Origin: Paraburkholderia eburnea
GTDB taxonomy: Bacteria > Pseudomonadota > Gammaproteobacteria > Burkholderiales > Burkholderiaceae
Length of the DNA stretch: 64,000 nt
Reading direction: 5' to 3'
Assembly: GCF_002917095.1 (NCBI RefSeq)
Contig: NZ_PQGA01000001.1
Coordinates: 62,001 to 126,000 of the forward strand
Shown: piece after piece, positions 9,618-18,939 of the stretch
Numbering within the stretch: position 1 is the stretch's first letter
How the letters are laid out: every line of letters begins with the position of its first letter
Notes under the pieces: generated by a model
Told to the model about the DNA's origin: nothing
What the model saw: only the letters and a program-made list of their open reading frames with translations
Databases searched by the model: none
Program-made: the position numbers and the translations under genes

Positions 9618-11423
9618 TCAATGCACGCCGAGCATGATCAGATGCTCGACACCCGGACCGAGCGCGAGCGCCGGCACATAGGTGAGCGCGCCCACCAGCA
9701 GCACGCAGCCGAGCAGCAGCACGACGAACAGCGGTCCGTGCGTGGGCAGCGTGCCGCCCGTCACGGCGATGCGCTTCTTGCTCGCAAGCGAACCCGCGAT
9801 GGCGAGCACCGGCACGATGGTGCCGAAGCGGCCGAACCACATCGCAATGCCCAGCAGCCAGTTGTAGAACGGCGTGTTGACGGACAGGCCCGCGAACGCG
9901 CTGCCGTTGTTGTTGGCGGCGGAGCTGAACGCGTAGAGGATTTCGGAGAAGCCGTGCGCGCCTGGATTGGCGATGCCGGCCTTGCCCGCATCGGAAAGCA
10001 CCGCAATCGAGGTGCCGAGCAGCACCAGCAGCGGCGTGAGCAGAATCACGATCGACACCATCTTCATTTCGAACGATTCGATCTTCTTGCCCACGTATTC
10101 CGGCGTGCGCCCGATCATCAGACCGGCGACGAACACCGCGAGCAGCGCGAACACCAGCATGCCGTACAGCCCAGAGCCCACCCCGCCGAAGATCACTTCG
10201 CCCAACTGGATGAAGAGCATCGGCACGAGGCCGCCGATCGGCGTGAGCGAATCGTGCATCGCGTTCACCGCACCGCACGAAGCCGCCGTGGTCGTCACGA
10301 CGAAGATGCCCGTTTGCGCGATGCCAAAGCGCGTTTCCTTGCCTTCCATATTGCCGCCGGCCTGCAAGGCGCTGGCGTGCTGATCGACGTTGAGCGTCGC
10401 GAGCATCGGATTGCCGGCCTGCTCCGCCGACAGTTCCACGCCCACCGCCACGGCAAACGCAATCGTCATCACCGCGAGCACCGCCACGCCTTGCCTGCGG
10501 TCGCCCACGACGTTGCCGAACACGAGGCACAGCGCCGCCGGAATGATCAGGATCGCCAACATTTCGACGGTGTTCGAAAACGGCGTCGGGTTCTCGTACG
10601 GATGCGCCGAGTTCGCGTTGAAGAAGCCGCCGCCATTGGTGCCGAGCATCTTGATCGCTTCCTGCGAAGCGACCGGGCCCATCGCGAGCGTCTGCGTCGT
10701 CACTTTCGTATCGACGGTGACGGGATTGCCCTTCGCATCCTTGATGGCATTGCCCTGGGCGTCGAGCTTGGGCGCCGCGTAGGTGGTGGTCTGCAGCGTC
10801 GGCACGTCCTGATACGACTTGAAGTTCTGGATCATGCCCTGGCTCATCAACAGCGCCGCGACGAGCGCCGACATCGGCACGAGGATGTATAGCGTCGTGC
10901 GCGTGAGATCGACCCAGAAGTTGCCGATGGTTTGCACCGAATGGCGCGCGAAACCGCGAATCAGCGCGATCACCACCACAATGCCCGTCGCCGCCGAGAG
11001 AAAGTTCTGCACGGTCAGGCCGAGCATCTGCGTGAGATAGCTCACGGTTTGCTCGGGCGAGTAGTCCTGCCAGTTGGTGTTGGTGACGAAGCTCACGGCG
11101 GTGTTGAACGCGCCGTCCGGCGTCATCGCGCTGAATGCCTGCGGGTTGCCGGGCAGCCAGCCCTGCACGCGCAGCAGCACGTAGAGAAAGCCCACGCCGA
11201 GCACGTTGAACGAGATGGTGGCGAGCGCATAGCGCTTCCAGTTCATCTCGGTGTTCGGATCGACGCCGGCGATGCGGTACAGCAGATTCTCCACCGGCGC
11301 GAACAGGCGCACGATACGCGAGCGCCCATCCAGCACGCGCGTGATGTAGCCCGCGACCGGTACCGCCAGCGCAAGCAGAACGACGAGGAAAATACCCGTC
11401 TGCAACAGATTGTTGGCGTTCAT
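9618..11423 (-). CDS. kdpA: KdpA, potassium channel-like subunit
   Basis: A 601-residue polytopic membrane protein related to potassium channels. It carries selectivity-filter-like segments such as [38 protein letters not shown] and [13 protein letters not shown]. KdpA binds and conducts potassium while KdpB supplies the energy. The ATG at 11423 overlaps the kdpF stop by 4 bp (ATGA), which is typical of tightly coupled kdp operons. Confidence 0.97.
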   Translation of the reverse strand: MNANNLLQTGIFLVVLLALAVPVAGYITRVLDGRSRIVRLFAPVENLLYRIAGVDPNTEMNWKRYALATISFNVLGVGFLYVLLRVQGWLPGNPQAFSAMTPDGAFNTAVSFVTNTNWQDYSPEQTVSYLTQMLGLTVQNFLSAATGIVVVIALIRGFARHSVQTIGNFWVDLTRTTLYILVPMSALVAALLMSQGMIQNFKSYQDVPTLQTTTYAAPKLDAQGNAIKDAKGNPVTVDTKVTTQTLAMGPVASQEAIKMLGTNGGGFFNANSAHPYENPTPFSNTVEMLAILIIPAALCLVFGNVVGDRRQGVAVLAVMTIAFAVAVGVELSAEQAGNPMLATLNVDQHASALQAGGNMEGKETRFGIAQTGIFVVTTTAASCGAVNAMHDSLTPIGGLVPMLFIQLGEVIFGGVGSGLYGMLVFALLAVFVAGLMIGRTPEYVGKKIESFEMKMVSIVILLTPLLVLLGTSIAVLSDAGKAGIANPGAHGFSEILYAFSSAANNNGSAFAGLSVNTPFYNWLLGIAMWFGRFGTIVPVLAIAGSLASKKRIAVTGGTLPTHGPLFVVLLLGCVLLVGALTYVPALALGPGVEHLIMLGVH

Positions 11424-11512
11424 TCGATATCCTCCGCGCGCAGCAGCGCATGGACGAGATAGACGAACAGCAACAGCGTCGCGGCCCCCGACAGCCAGAA
11501 AATCCAGGTCAT
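11420..11512 (-). CDS. kdpF: KdpF, small stabilising subunit
   Basis: A peptide of 30 residues beginning [20 protein letters not shown] and ending in a short charged tail (LLRAEDIE). It is a single transmembrane helix directly upstream of kdpA, with the size, position and Leu/Ala-rich composition of KdpF, which stabilises the KdpABC complex. Its start overlaps the stop of the preceding 41-aa frame and its stop overlaps the kdpA start, so the three are chained by 4-bp overlaps. Confidence 0.9.
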   Translation of the reverse strand: MTWIFWLSGAATLLLFVYLVHALLRAEDIE

Positions 11513-11634
11513 GAGCGCGCTCCCGTGGCGTTCTGATCGACGCGACGGTACTGCATGAGCTTCCCGCAGCCGGCGATCAACGCGTAAGTGAGCGCGGCGA
11601 AGACCGCCAGCCCCCCGATATACAGCACATCCAT
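11509..11634 (-). CDS. 41-residue membrane peptide at the head of the kdp operon
   Basis: A frame of 41 codons beginning [20 protein letters not shown]. It has one hydrophobic helix and then a basic tail (KLMQYRR). GGAG precedes the ATG by 9 nt, and its stop overlaps the kdpF start (ATGA). From memory, small single-helix proteins occur in this position in other proteobacterial kdp operons, but I know no assigned function. Inference: an accessory subunit, or a leader peptide for translational coupling. The conserved-looking reading frame and the overlaps argue that it is real. Confidence 0.7.
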   Translation of the reverse strand: MDVLYIGGLAVFAALTYALIAGCGKLMQYRRVDQNATGARS

Positions 11635-11701
11635 TGTCGTGTTCTCCGTTGATGGATGGCGGTAAGGTACGGTTTATCGCGTTAATTCCGGATCAAAGCT
11701 T

Positions 11702-11728
11702 GGGGTGGGCGTATAAAAAACGCGTAAA
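11702..11728 (-). promoter_or_regulatory. KdpE-like operator upstream of the kdp operon
   Basis: On the minus strand a T-rich stretch (TTTACGCG, then TTTTTTATAC) is followed by GCCCACCCC. This closely resembles the E. coli KdpE box as I remember it, a T-rich run followed by ACACCCCGCCCG. It sits about 70 nt upstream of the first frame of the kdp operon, a suitable place for an activator. No strong sigma-70 -35 is visible downstream, as expected for an activator-dependent promoter. Confidence 0.65.
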
Positions 11729-11772
11729 CAGCGTGCGATTCAAGGGCACGCGCGGGGAGAAGGCGGGCGAAA

Positions 11773-12762
11773 CTACGCGCCGCTCGCGTCGAGCAGGCCG
11801 TGGACGATGGGGCCAAGCGCGCTCGCCCGCGCGGCATCGCCTATTGCATCGGCCGCGACGATCGCCGTCGTCAGCCACAATGCGCTGTAAAAATACATCG
11901 CGCGACGCGCCTCGCCTTCCGGTTGCCAGCGCTCGACGAGCGCCTCGCCATAGATGCGCGCGGCGCCGCCCTCCTGCACCGCCAACTGGGCAAGCGTATT
12001 GCCCACCGCGAGCAGCGGGTCGCCATAGCACACGAAGTCGAGGTCGATCAGGCCGCTCAATTTGCCCTTATCGACGATCACGTTTTTTGTCGTCACGTCG
12101 TCAAGAAAGCAGACAGACTGGACCGACTGGAAGTACGGTTCCAGTTCGCGGCGCAAGCCGCGTAGACGGGATCGCAGCCGGTTCAGCGGCGTGGGCGGTT
12201 CGTCCAGCGGTTCTTCGACCGGCCGCCCGAACATATCGCTCCAACTCGCGCCCAGGGCCGGCCGCCCGATCGGCGCCCAGCCGAAACCCTGCCCCGGCGG
12301 CAGCGCCGCCACACGCTGCTGGCAGGTTGCGACCGTATCGGCGAGCGCGGCGGCCTCCGCGGCCTGCATCAGCGGCAATTCGAAGGTGAGATCGCGCCCC
12401 GGCAGCCAGCTCATCACGACAAACGAGCCGCCCGACGAGAGGGCGCCCGACCCCAGCACTGTTTGCACCGGCACGCCGATATCACACAGCGCGCCCAGAT
12501 TGTGCGCGGTGTACGCGAACGCGCCGCGCAGCGGGCTCATGCGCAGAACCACGGTCCGGGCGTCGGCCAGATCGACACGAAAAACGGTATTGCCGCTTTG
12601 CGACAAGGTCTGCCGCTCGATCGCCAGCGCCTCGACTTGCATCGTAGTCCGAATGATCGAGTGTGCCTGCGCGAGCGCGATCGATTCGTCAGTCGGCTGG
12701 GGAGTTTGCGCGCCTGTGGGAGGAAGGGATTCGGGAGCAGAAGGCGCAGCGATAATCGACAT
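11773..12762 (-). CDS. Aminoglycoside-phosphotransferase-fold (APH) family protein
   Basis: A cytoplasmic protein of 329 residues with the APH/choline-kinase fold. The nucleotide-binding N-lobe is weakly conserved (NTVFRVDLADARTVVLRM). The catalytic loop is LDDVTTKNVIV, where the usual His-Gly-Asp is replaced by Leu-Asp-Asp but the catalytic Asp and the Asn are kept. The metal-binding segment is LIDLDFVCYGDP. Family members phosphorylate varied small molecules such as sugars, choline and antibiotics; the substrate here is unknown. The start at 12762 is the first Met before conserved sequence, with only a weak upstream purine run. It appears to be a single gene and ends 138 bp before the kdp leader frame. 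Confidence 0.75.
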   Translation of the reverse strand: MSIIAAPSAPESLPPTGAQTPQPTDESIALAQAHSIIRTTMQVEALAIERQTLSQSGNTVFRVDLADARTVVLRMSPLRGAFAYTAHNLGALCDIGVPVQTVLGSGALSSGGSFVVMSWLPGRDLTFELPLMQAAEAAALADTVATCQQRVAALPPGQGFGWAPIGRPALGASWSDMFGRPVEEPLDEPPTPLNRLRSRLRGLRRELEPYFQSVQSVCFLDDVTTKNVIVDKGKLSGLIDLDFVCYGDPLLAVGNTLAQLAVQEGGAARIYGEALVERWQPEGEARRAMYFYSALWLTTAIVAADAIGDAARASALGPIVHGLLDASGA

Positions 12763-13026
12763 GAAAGAAAGGCCCCGATTCCGATTTGTAAGCGGCACTG
12801 CCGCAGAATTGCGAGGCAGTGTAGGGAGCCATCTTTTGGATCGGCTTTCGGTTGAAATTACATGTATTACCCTTCGTGACGGCGCGCCGCCCACGCTCGA
12901 TTAAACATTACGATTAATTTCGTGGCGTTACCGTTTATGAGAATTCAGGCGCACTTTGGTAAGAACTTGCCCTATTTCAAGGCCACACCCTTTCCTGCCG
13001 AAAGTTTTTGCAAGCTCTTTGGATCA

Positions 13027-13059
13027 TAAAAAAGCGCGCATGGGAGCCATGCGCGCTTT
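13027..13059 (-). terminator. Rho-independent terminator after the quinone oxidoreductase gene
   Basis: A perfect 13-bp stem (AAAGCGCGCATGG) with a 3-nt loop, followed on the minus strand by a T-rich run. It lies 40 bp downstream of the oxidoreductase stop. Confidence 0.8.
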
Positions 13060-13099
13060 CCTGGTTTTCGTCTACCGCGTTCGGCAATCGCGCGAGTCT

Positions 13100-14074
13100 T
13101 TACGGAGTCAGAATCGTCGATCCAGTCGTGCGCCGCGCTTCGAGATCGGCGTGCGCCTGGCCCACGTCCTGCAGCGCATAGCGCTGGTTGATCGACGTCT
13201 TCACCTTGCCCGATGCAATCACCTCGAACAGTTCAGCCGACATCGCTTCGTAATCGCTGCGTTTGGCGATGTACGAGAACAGCGTCGGGCGCGTGAAGAA
13301 CAGCGAGCCGCGCGAAGCAAACTCCTGCGATTCGATCGGCGGCAATGGCCCCGACGCATTGCCAAAGCTCACGAACATGCCCAGCGGCGCGAGGCAGTCG
13401 AGCGACTTCACATACGTGTCGCGGCCGATCGAGTCGTACACCACCGGCACGCCCGCGCCGTTCGTGATCTCGCGCACGCGCGCCTTGAAGTCCTCGCGCG
13501 TATAGACGATCGGATGATCGCAGCCGTGCGCGCGGGCGACTTCGGCTTTTTCGTCCGAGCCGACCGTGCCGATCACGGTCGCGCCCAGCGCCTTGGCCCA
13601 CTGGCACACGATCAGGCCCACGCCGCCCGCGGCCGCCTGGATCAGGATCGTGTCGCCCGGCTTCACCCGGTACGTGCGGCGCAGCAGATACTGCGCGGTG
13701 AGGCCCTGAAGCATGCCCGATGCGGCCTGCTCGTCGCTGATCGCATCGGGCAGGCGTATCGCCTGGTCCGCGCGCAATACGCGCTCCTGCGCGTAGGCAC
13801 CCGGCGGACGGGCGACATAGGCCACGCGCTCGCCCACTTTCACGCTCGTCACGCCCGCGCCGACGGCCACCACTTCGCCCGCCGCTTCCATGCCCAGCCC
13901 CGCGGGCAAAGGCTGCGGATACAGCCCGGAGCGGAAATACACGTCGATGTAATTCAGGCCGCACGCGCTCTGCTTCACGCGGATTTCGCCCTCGCCCGGC
14001 TCGCCCACTTCGACATCGACCCACTTCATTACTTCGGGGCCGCCGGTTCGCTCGTATCGGATTGCCTTGGTCAT
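13100..14074 (-). CDS. qor: Quinone oxidoreductase, zinc-independent MDR family
   Basis: An NADPH:quinone reductase-like protein of 324 residues. It begins MTKAIRYERTGGPEVMKWVD and contains KQSACGLNYIDVYFRSGLYP and GMEAAGEVVAVGAGV. The Rossmann fold has IQAAAGGVGLIVCQWAKALGATVIGTV, the usual AAAGGVG signature of the QOR subgroup. No catalytic-zinc Cys/His set is present, as expected for this family. It probably reduces quinones or alpha,beta-unsaturated carbonyls with NADPH. It sits near methylglyoxal synthase, but the 71-bp gap and unrelated chemistry do not prove a joint role. Confidence 0.88.
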   Translation of the reverse strand: MTKAIRYERTGGPEVMKWVDVEVGEPGEGEIRVKQSACGLNYIDVYFRSGLYPQPLPAGLGMEAAGEVVAVGAGVTSVKVGERVAYVARPPGAYAQERVLRADQAIRLPDAISDEQAASGMLQGLTAQYLLRRTYRVKPGDTILIQAAAGGVGLIVCQWAKALGATVIGTVGSDEKAEVARAHGCDHPIVYTREDFKARVREITNGAGVPVVYDSIGRDTYVKSLDCLAPLGMFVSFGNASGPLPPIESQEFASRGSLFFTRPTLFSYIAKRSDYEAMSAELFEVIASGKVKTSINQRYALQDVGQAHADLEARRTTGSTILTP

Positions 14075-14145
14075 TATGTCTCTTCCACAGTCAGAGGTTC
14101 GTCTGCGCCCGCGAGCGCGGCGCTCGCAACGCTCGCAAAGGCGAC

Positions 14146-14535
14146 TCAGATCACATCTTTCATCCGCAGCGTGAGCGCATCGAGAATCATGCGCGCCGTC
14201 GAGATATTGGTCGCGCACGGCACGTCATGCACGTCGCAGGCGCGCACGAGCGCGTTGATGTCGGGTTCGTGCGGCTGCGGCGTCATGGGGTCACGCAGGA
14301 AAATCACCACATCGACGTTACCTTCGGCGAGGCGCGCGCCGATCTGCAGGTCGCCGCCGTGCGGGCCGGACAGCAGGCGCTCGACGTTCAGACCGTGCGC
14401 GGCGGCGATGCGCCCGCCGGTCGTGCCGGTCGCGAGCAGTTCGCAGCAGCGCAGCGTCTCGACGTATTCGCCGGCGAGCCTGACGATGTCGTCTTTCTTG
14501 TGGTCGTGCGCGATCAGTGCGACGCGGGTGGGCAT
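14146..14535 (-). CDS. mgsA: Methylglyoxal synthase
   Basis: A protein of 129 residues, close to the usual length for MgsA. It has the family motifs [36 protein letters not shown] and [16 protein letters not shown]. The enzyme converts dihydroxyacetone phosphate to methylglyoxal, a relief valve when sugar phosphates build up and phosphate is short. Start: AGGAG lies 8 nt before the ATG at 14535. It lies 63 bp downstream of a short-chain dehydrogenase gene on the same strand. Confidence 0.95.
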   Translation of the reverse strand: MPTRVALIAHDHKKDDIVRLAGEYVETLRCCELLATGTTGGRIAAAHGLNVERLLSGPHGGDLQIGARLAEGNVDVVIFLRDPMTPQPHEPDINALVRACDVHDVPCATNISTARMILDALTLRMKDVI

Positions 14536-14598
14536 GGGTTCGGCTCCTGGCTTCGGTTAAATGAAATGACGCGGATAAATCGCGCACATCCTGGCACG

Positions 14599-15378
14599 TC
14601 AGAAGGTGCCTGGATAGGCGCCGCCGTCGATGAGCCAGTTCTGTCCCGTGATATAGCCCGCGTGGACGCTGCACAGGAACGCGCAGGCGCGGCCGAATTC
14701 GTCCGGCGTGCCGAAGCGCCCAGCCGGGATCGACTTCATGCGGCGCGCGCGCACTTCGTCCAGCGACAGATCGCTCTTGCCGGCCTGCGCGACCATGGTG
14801 GTCTTGATGCGATCGGTATCGAACAGGCCCGGCAGCAGGCTGTTGATCGTCACGCCCGTGCTCGCCACCTGGCGCGCCACGCCCGCGACAAAGCCCGTGA
14901 GCCCCGAGCGCGCGCCGTTCGACAGGCCCAGCACGTCGATGGGCGCCTTCACCGACGAACTCGTGATGTTGACGATGCGCCCGAAGCCGCGCGCGATCAT
15001 GTCGTCGATGGTCGCCTGGATCAGGGCGATCGGCGTGAGCATATTGGCGTCGAGCGCGGCCAGCCACTGTTCGCGCGTAAAAGTGCGGAAGTCGCCCGGC
15101 GGCGGGCCGCCCGCATTGTTGACGAGGATGTCCGGCGACGGGCACGCGGCCAGCGCCGCGGCGCGCCCCGCTTCCGTGGTGATGTCGCACGCCACGGCCT
15201 TGACCTCGACGCCCGTGGCCGCGCGGATCTGCGCGGCGGTTTCCTCAAGGGTGCTTTGCGTGCGCGCGACGATCGTCACGTTGACGCCTTCGGCGGCGAG
15301 CGCCTCGGCGCAACCGCGCCCCAATCCCTTGCTGGCCGCACACACCAGCGCGGTGCGTCCTGCAATGCCCATGTCCAT
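14599..15378 (-). CDS. Atypical short-chain dehydrogenase lacking the YxxxK motif
   Basis: An SDR-fold protein of 259 residues. It has the nucleotide motif CAASKGLGRG, the NNAGG motif and NITSSSV, which supplies the active-site Ser position. At the place of the catalytic Tyr-x-x-x-Lys it reads LSNGARSGLTGF, so both Tyr and Lys are missing. From memory, a subgroup of 3-oxoacyl-ACP-reductase-like SDRs shows the same change. It may therefore not be a classical oxidoreductase, although it keeps the cofactor site. Start: GAGGA lies 7 nt before the ATG at 15378; a second ATG lies two codons later. It is divergent from upp. Confidence 0.82.
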   Translation of the reverse strand: MDMGIAGRTALVCAASKGLGRGCAEALAAEGVNVTIVARTQSTLEETAAQIRAATGVEVKAVACDITTEAGRAAALAACPSPDILVNNAGGPPPGDFRTFTREQWLAALDANMLTPIALIQATIDDMIARGFGRIVNITSSSVKAPIDVLGLSNGARSGLTGFVAGVARQVASTGVTINSLLPGLFDTDRIKTTMVAQAGKSDLSLDEVRARRMKSIPAGRFGTPDEFGRACAFLCSVHAGYITGQNWLIDGGAYPGTF

Positions 15379-15698
15379 GGTGATTTCCTCGTCGCTTGCT
15401 TAAGTGGGGTAACGGCGTTCGATAACGGAACGAGATAACGGAGTAAGAAGCGGGAGCCGACGGTGCGGCACCCGGCCTCTACGAATTTTGCGATTCTAGA
15501 AGAATCGGCCAAAGCGCGTGGGCGCGCGACAGCGCAACAGTTCGTGGATCGGTTCATGCCCGCTTCCCGTATACTTGCGCCTGTAGCGCGGCCCAGCGCT
15601 GCCGCGAGCCGCCCCGGACAGTCCGTCCGGGCGCCTGCCGCGCGGCGCGGGCCCCGATCGAATCCCCCGATTTCTCTTGCAGCCTCGTGCGCCCCGCC
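15379..15698 (+). promoter_or_regulatory. Divergent promoter region and structured upp leader
   Basis: This 320-bp gap separates the SDR gene and upp. A TATACT -10 element lies at 15570-15575 on the plus strand without a clear -35. The leader that follows is very GC-rich and contains a strong hairpin at 15610-15633 (CCGGAC with GTCCGG, about 9 pairs with one bulge). A pyrimidine tract lies just before upp. The layout could allow attenuation, but no family is recognised. Confidence 0.4.
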
Positions 15699-16349
15699 AT
15701 GAAACAGGACAGCCGTTTTCCGAATCTTTTCATCCTCGACCACCCGCTGATCCAGCACAAGCTCACCCATATGCGCGACAAGGACACGTCCACGCGCACT
15801 TTCCGCGAGCTGCTGCGCGAGATCACGCTGCTGATGGGCTACGAAATCACGCGCGACCTGCCGGTCGCGTCGCGCCGCGTGCAGACGCCGCTCGTCGAGG
15901 TCGACGCGCCGGTGATCGCGGGCAAGAAGCTCGCCATCGTGCCGGTGCTGCGCGCGGGCGTGGGCATGTCCGACGGTCTGCTGGAACTGGTGCCGTCGGC
16001 ACGCGTGGGCCATATCGGCGTGTATCGCGCCGACGACCATCGCCCGGTCGAATACCTCGTGCGCCTGCCCGATCTGGAAGACCGCACCTTCATCCTGTGC
16101 GATCCGATGGTCGCGACGGGCTACTCGGCCGCGCACGCGATCGACGTACTCAAGCGCCGCGGCGTGCCCGGCGAGCGCATCCTGTTCCTCGCGCTGGTGG
16201 CCGCGCCAGAAGGCGTGGAGGTTTTCCAGACCGCGCATCCGGACGTCAAGCTCTATGTGGCTTCGCTCGACTCGCATCTGGACGGGCACGCCTACATCAT
16301 CCCGGGCCTGGGCGACGCGGGCGACCGCCTGTTCGGCACCAAGAACTGA
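15699..16349 (+). CDS. upp: Uracil phosphoribosyltransferase
   Basis: A protein of 216 residues that makes UMP from uracil and PRPP in pyrimidine salvage. It begins [20 protein letters not shown]. It contains [19 protein letters not shown] and [16 protein letters not shown]. The PRPP-binding loop is [11 protein letters not shown] and the C-terminal uracil-binding region is [17 protein letters not shown]. The start at 15699 gives the family N-terminus; a start four codons upstream is possible. It is monocistronic, with a 469-bp gap before yebC. Confidence 0.96.
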   Translation: MKQDSRFPNLFILDHPLIQHKLTHMRDKDTSTRTFRELLREITLLMGYEITRDLPVASRRVQTPLVEVDAPVIAGKKLAIVPVLRAGVGMSDGLLELVPSARVGHIGVYRADDHRPVEYLVRLPDLEDRTFILCDPMVATGYSAAHAIDVLKRRGVPGERILFLALVAAPEGVEVFQTAHPDVKLYVASLDSHLDGHAYIIPGLGDAGDRLFGTKN

Positions 16350-16818
16350 GGTTGCCGGGGCCGCCGGCCCCGGCCCGCACGGTCTGGCGCCGATTGGCGC
16401 GCAATCTCCGGAACGGCCGCAGCCGCGCAGGTGCGGCGTGATAAAATTCAGGTCCACCTGATGGTCTCGGGCGGGTCGCAGGACGGTCGCGACGGCTGAG
16501 GACAGCAGCGCGCCTCGCGCGGCGGCCCTGCCGGGCCAACGCCCCCAGGTCCCGCGAGGCGCGAATGCAACAGCGCCACGAGCGGGCGGCAGCACCGCCC
16601 TCCCGCGCCACGACGCGACCCGGACGGCACGTGTAGCGCCAGCGCAACGCGCGGCGCACCGGCTCCAGGCGGACAGACACTCGAAGACATTGAGGCCGCA
16701 TGGCGCGCAAGACGCGCACCGTGCCGCGCCCTGTCATCGTGACTTGAGCACTGCGGCTTCGGCACTGCAGCAACGACAATTGCACCATGCACGCAACGAG
16801 CGTGCGACGGAGAAAGGT
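16350..16818 (+). other. 469-bp non-coding region with large inverted repeats before yebC
   Basis: I find no credible gene here. A GC-only hairpin (GCCGGGGCC with GGCCCCGGC, near 16353-16374) directly follows upp. It has no T-run but may still end transcription. Further on, GCGCCTCGCG at 16510-16519 is exactly repeated in inverted form at 16553-16562. A GATAAAAT-like sequence near 16440-16447 is a weak -10 candidate; if used, it would give yebC a long leader. Confidence 0.5.
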
Positions 16819-17547
16819 ATGGCGGGTCATTCGAAATGGGCCAACATCAAGCACAAGAAGGCGGCTGCTGACGCGAAGCGCGGCAAGATCTGGACGCGGC
16901 TCATCAAGGAAATCCAGGTGGCGGCGCGCATGGGCGGGGGCGAAATCGACTCCAACCCGCGTCTGCGTCTGGCGGTCGACAAGGCCTATGACGCCAACAT
17001 GCCCAAGGACAACATCAACCGCGCGATCCAGCGCGGCGTGGGCGGCGTCGACGGCGCGAACTACGAAGAAATCCGCTACGAAGGCTACGGCATCGGCGGC
17101 GCGGCGGTGATCGTCGACACCATGACCGACAACCGCACCCGCACGGTCGCGGAAGTGCGCCACGCCTTCTCGAAGTTCGGCGGCAACATGGGCACGGACG
17201 GCTCGGTGTCGTTCATGTTCGATCACATCGGCCAGTTCGTGTTCGCACCGGGCACGCCCGAAGACACGCTGATGGACGCCGCGCTCGAAGCGGGCGCCGA
17301 CGACGTCGTGACGAGCGAAGACGGCAGCATCGAAGTGGTCTGCCCCCCGAACGACTTCCAGAAGGTCAAGGACGCGCTCGAAGCCGCCGGTTTCAAGGCG
17401 GAAATGGCCGAAGTCACCATGAAGCCGCAGACGGAAGTGGAATTCACGGGTGACGACGCCGTGAAGATGCAGAAGCTGCTGGACGCGCTCGAAAACCTGG
17501 ACGACGTCCAGGAGGTCTACACCAACGCGTCGATCGCCGACGAATAA
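16819..17547 (+). CDS. yebC: YebC/PmpR family regulatory or translation factor
   Basis: A protein of 242 residues starting [20 protein letters not shown], the signature of the YebC/TACO1 family. It also has [20 protein letters not shown] and [22 protein letters not shown]. Members were first described as DNA-binding regulators (PmpR). More recent work links the family to translation, including relief of stalling at proline-rich stretches. Both are family knowledge and not visible here. AAAGG just upstream of 16819 supports the start. It lies 117 bp before purD. Confidence 0.94.
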   Translation: MAGHSKWANIKHKKAAADAKRGKIWTRLIKEIQVAARMGGGEIDSNPRLRLAVDKAYDANMPKDNINRAIQRGVGGVDGANYEEIRYEGYGIGGAAVIVDTMTDNRTRTVAEVRHAFSKFGGNMGTDGSVSFMFDHIGQFVFAPGTPEDTLMDAALEAGADDVVTSEDGSIEVVCPPNDFQKVKDALEAAGFKAEMAEVTMKPQTEVEFTGDDAVKMQKLLDALENLDDVQEVYTNASIADE

Positions 17548-17605
17548 CGGCATCGGCGCGGCGCGCGTCTCGTATCACGCAGCCGCGCGCCCCCACGCTT
17601 TTCAC

Positions 17606-17628
17606 GGCTGGCGCATCGTGCGCCAGCC
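17606..17628 (+). terminator. Perfect hairpin between yebC and purD
   Basis: A 10-bp perfect stem (GGCTGGCGCA with TGCGCCAGCC) around a 3-nt loop. Only a weak T-rich stretch follows on the plus strand, so it may be a partial terminator or an mRNA stabiliser. Confidence 0.5.
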
Positions 17629-17664
17629 GCAACTGTTTCTGGTTCAGGTCTTTCGGGGATTCTC

Positions 17665-18939
17665 ATGAAGTTACTCGTCGTCGGTTCTGGCGGCCGCGAA
17701 CATGCACTGGCGTGGAAGCTCGCGCAGGCGCCGCGCGTCCAGCTCGTCTACGTCGCACCGGGCAACGGCGGCACCGCGCAGGACGAGCGGCTTGCCAACG
17801 TCGACATCACGGACATCAACGAGCTGGCCGATTTCGCCGAACGCGAGCAGGTGGCCTTCACCGTGGTCGGCCCGGAAGCGCCGCTCGCCGCGGGCATCGT
17901 CAACGTGTTCCGTTCGCGCGGCCTCAAGGTGTTCGGCCCGACGAAGGAAGCCGCGCAGCTCGAAAGCTCGAAGGATTTCGCCAAGGCGTTCATGAAGCGC
18001 CATAACATCCCGACCGCCGCCTACGAGACCTTCTCCGACGCGACGGCCGCCCACGCCTACGTCGATCAGCACGGCGCGCCGATTGTCATCAAGGCCGACG
18101 GTCTGGCCGCCGGCAAGGGCGTGGTCGTGGCGATGTCGCTGGAAGAAGCGCATCAGGCGATCGATTCGATGCTGGCCGACAACAAGCTCGGCGACGCCGG
18201 CGCGCGGGTCGTGATCGAGGAATTCCTCGCGGGCGAGGAAGCGAGCTTCATCGTCATGGTGGACGGCAAGCACGTGCTGGCGCTGGCTTCGAGCCAGGAC
18301 CACAAGCGTTTGCAGGACGGCGATCAGGGCCCGAATACGGGCGGCATGGGCGCGTACTCGCCCGCGCCCATCGTCACGCCGCAGTTGCACGCACGCGTGA
18401 TGCGCGAAATCATCCTGCCGACCGTGGCGGGCATGGAGAAGGAAGGCATCCGCTTCACGGGCTTCCTGTACGCCGGTCTGATGATCGACGCGCAAGGCAA
18501 CCCGAAGACGCTCGAATTCAACTGCCGCATGGGCGACCCGGAAACGCAGCCGATCATGGCGCGCCTGAAGGGCGACTTCTCGAAGGTGTTCGAGCACGCC
18601 ATCGCCGGGACGCTCGATCAGGTCGAACTGGAATGGGACCGCCGCACGGCGCTGGGCGTCGTGCTGGCCGCGCACAACTACCCGGAAACGCCGCGCAAGG
18701 GCGATCGCATCAGCGACATCCCGGCGGAAACGGCCGATTCGGTCACGTTCCATGCGGGCACGCAGTTCGTCGACGGCAAGCTGGTGACCTCGGGCGGCCG
18801 CGTGCTGTGCGTGGTCGGTCTGGCCGATTCGGTGCGCAGCGCGCAGAACGTCGCGTATGAAACGGTGAACCGCATCTCGTTCGACGGCATGCAGTATCGC
18901 CACGACATCGGCTACCGCGCCGCGGGACGCAAGCAGTAA
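17665..18939 (+). CDS. purD: Phosphoribosylamine-glycine ligase (GAR synthetase)
   Basis: A 424-residue ATP-grasp enzyme for the second step of purine synthesis, joining phosphoribosylamine and glycine. It starts MKLLVVGSGGREHALAWKLA. It has GPEAPLAAGIV and PIVIKADGLAAGKGVVVA. It also has the ATP-grasp metal-binding region EFNCRMGDPETQPIMARL. Length and motifs are complete. It follows yebC and precedes hemF, an order I recognise from Burkholderia genomes. Confidence 0.97.
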   Translation: MKLLVVGSGGREHALAWKLAQAPRVQLVYVAPGNGGTAQDERLANVDITDINELADFAEREQVAFTVVGPEAPLAAGIVNVFRSRGLKVFGPTKEAAQLESSKDFAKAFMKRHNIPTAAYETFSDATAAHAYVDQHGAPIVIKADGLAAGKGVVVAMSLEEAHQAIDSMLADNKLGDAGARVVIEEFLAGEEASFIVMVDGKHVLALASSQDHKRLQDGDQGPNTGGMGAYSPAPIVTPQLHARVMREIILPTVAGMEKEGIRFTGFLYAGLMIDAQGNPKTLEFNCRMGDPETQPIMARLKGDFSKVFEHAIAGTLDQVELEWDRRTALGVVLAAHNYPETPRKGDRISDIPAETADSVTFHAGTQFVDGKLVTSGGRVLCVVGLADSVRSAQNVAYETVNRISFDGMQYRHDIGYRAAGRKQ

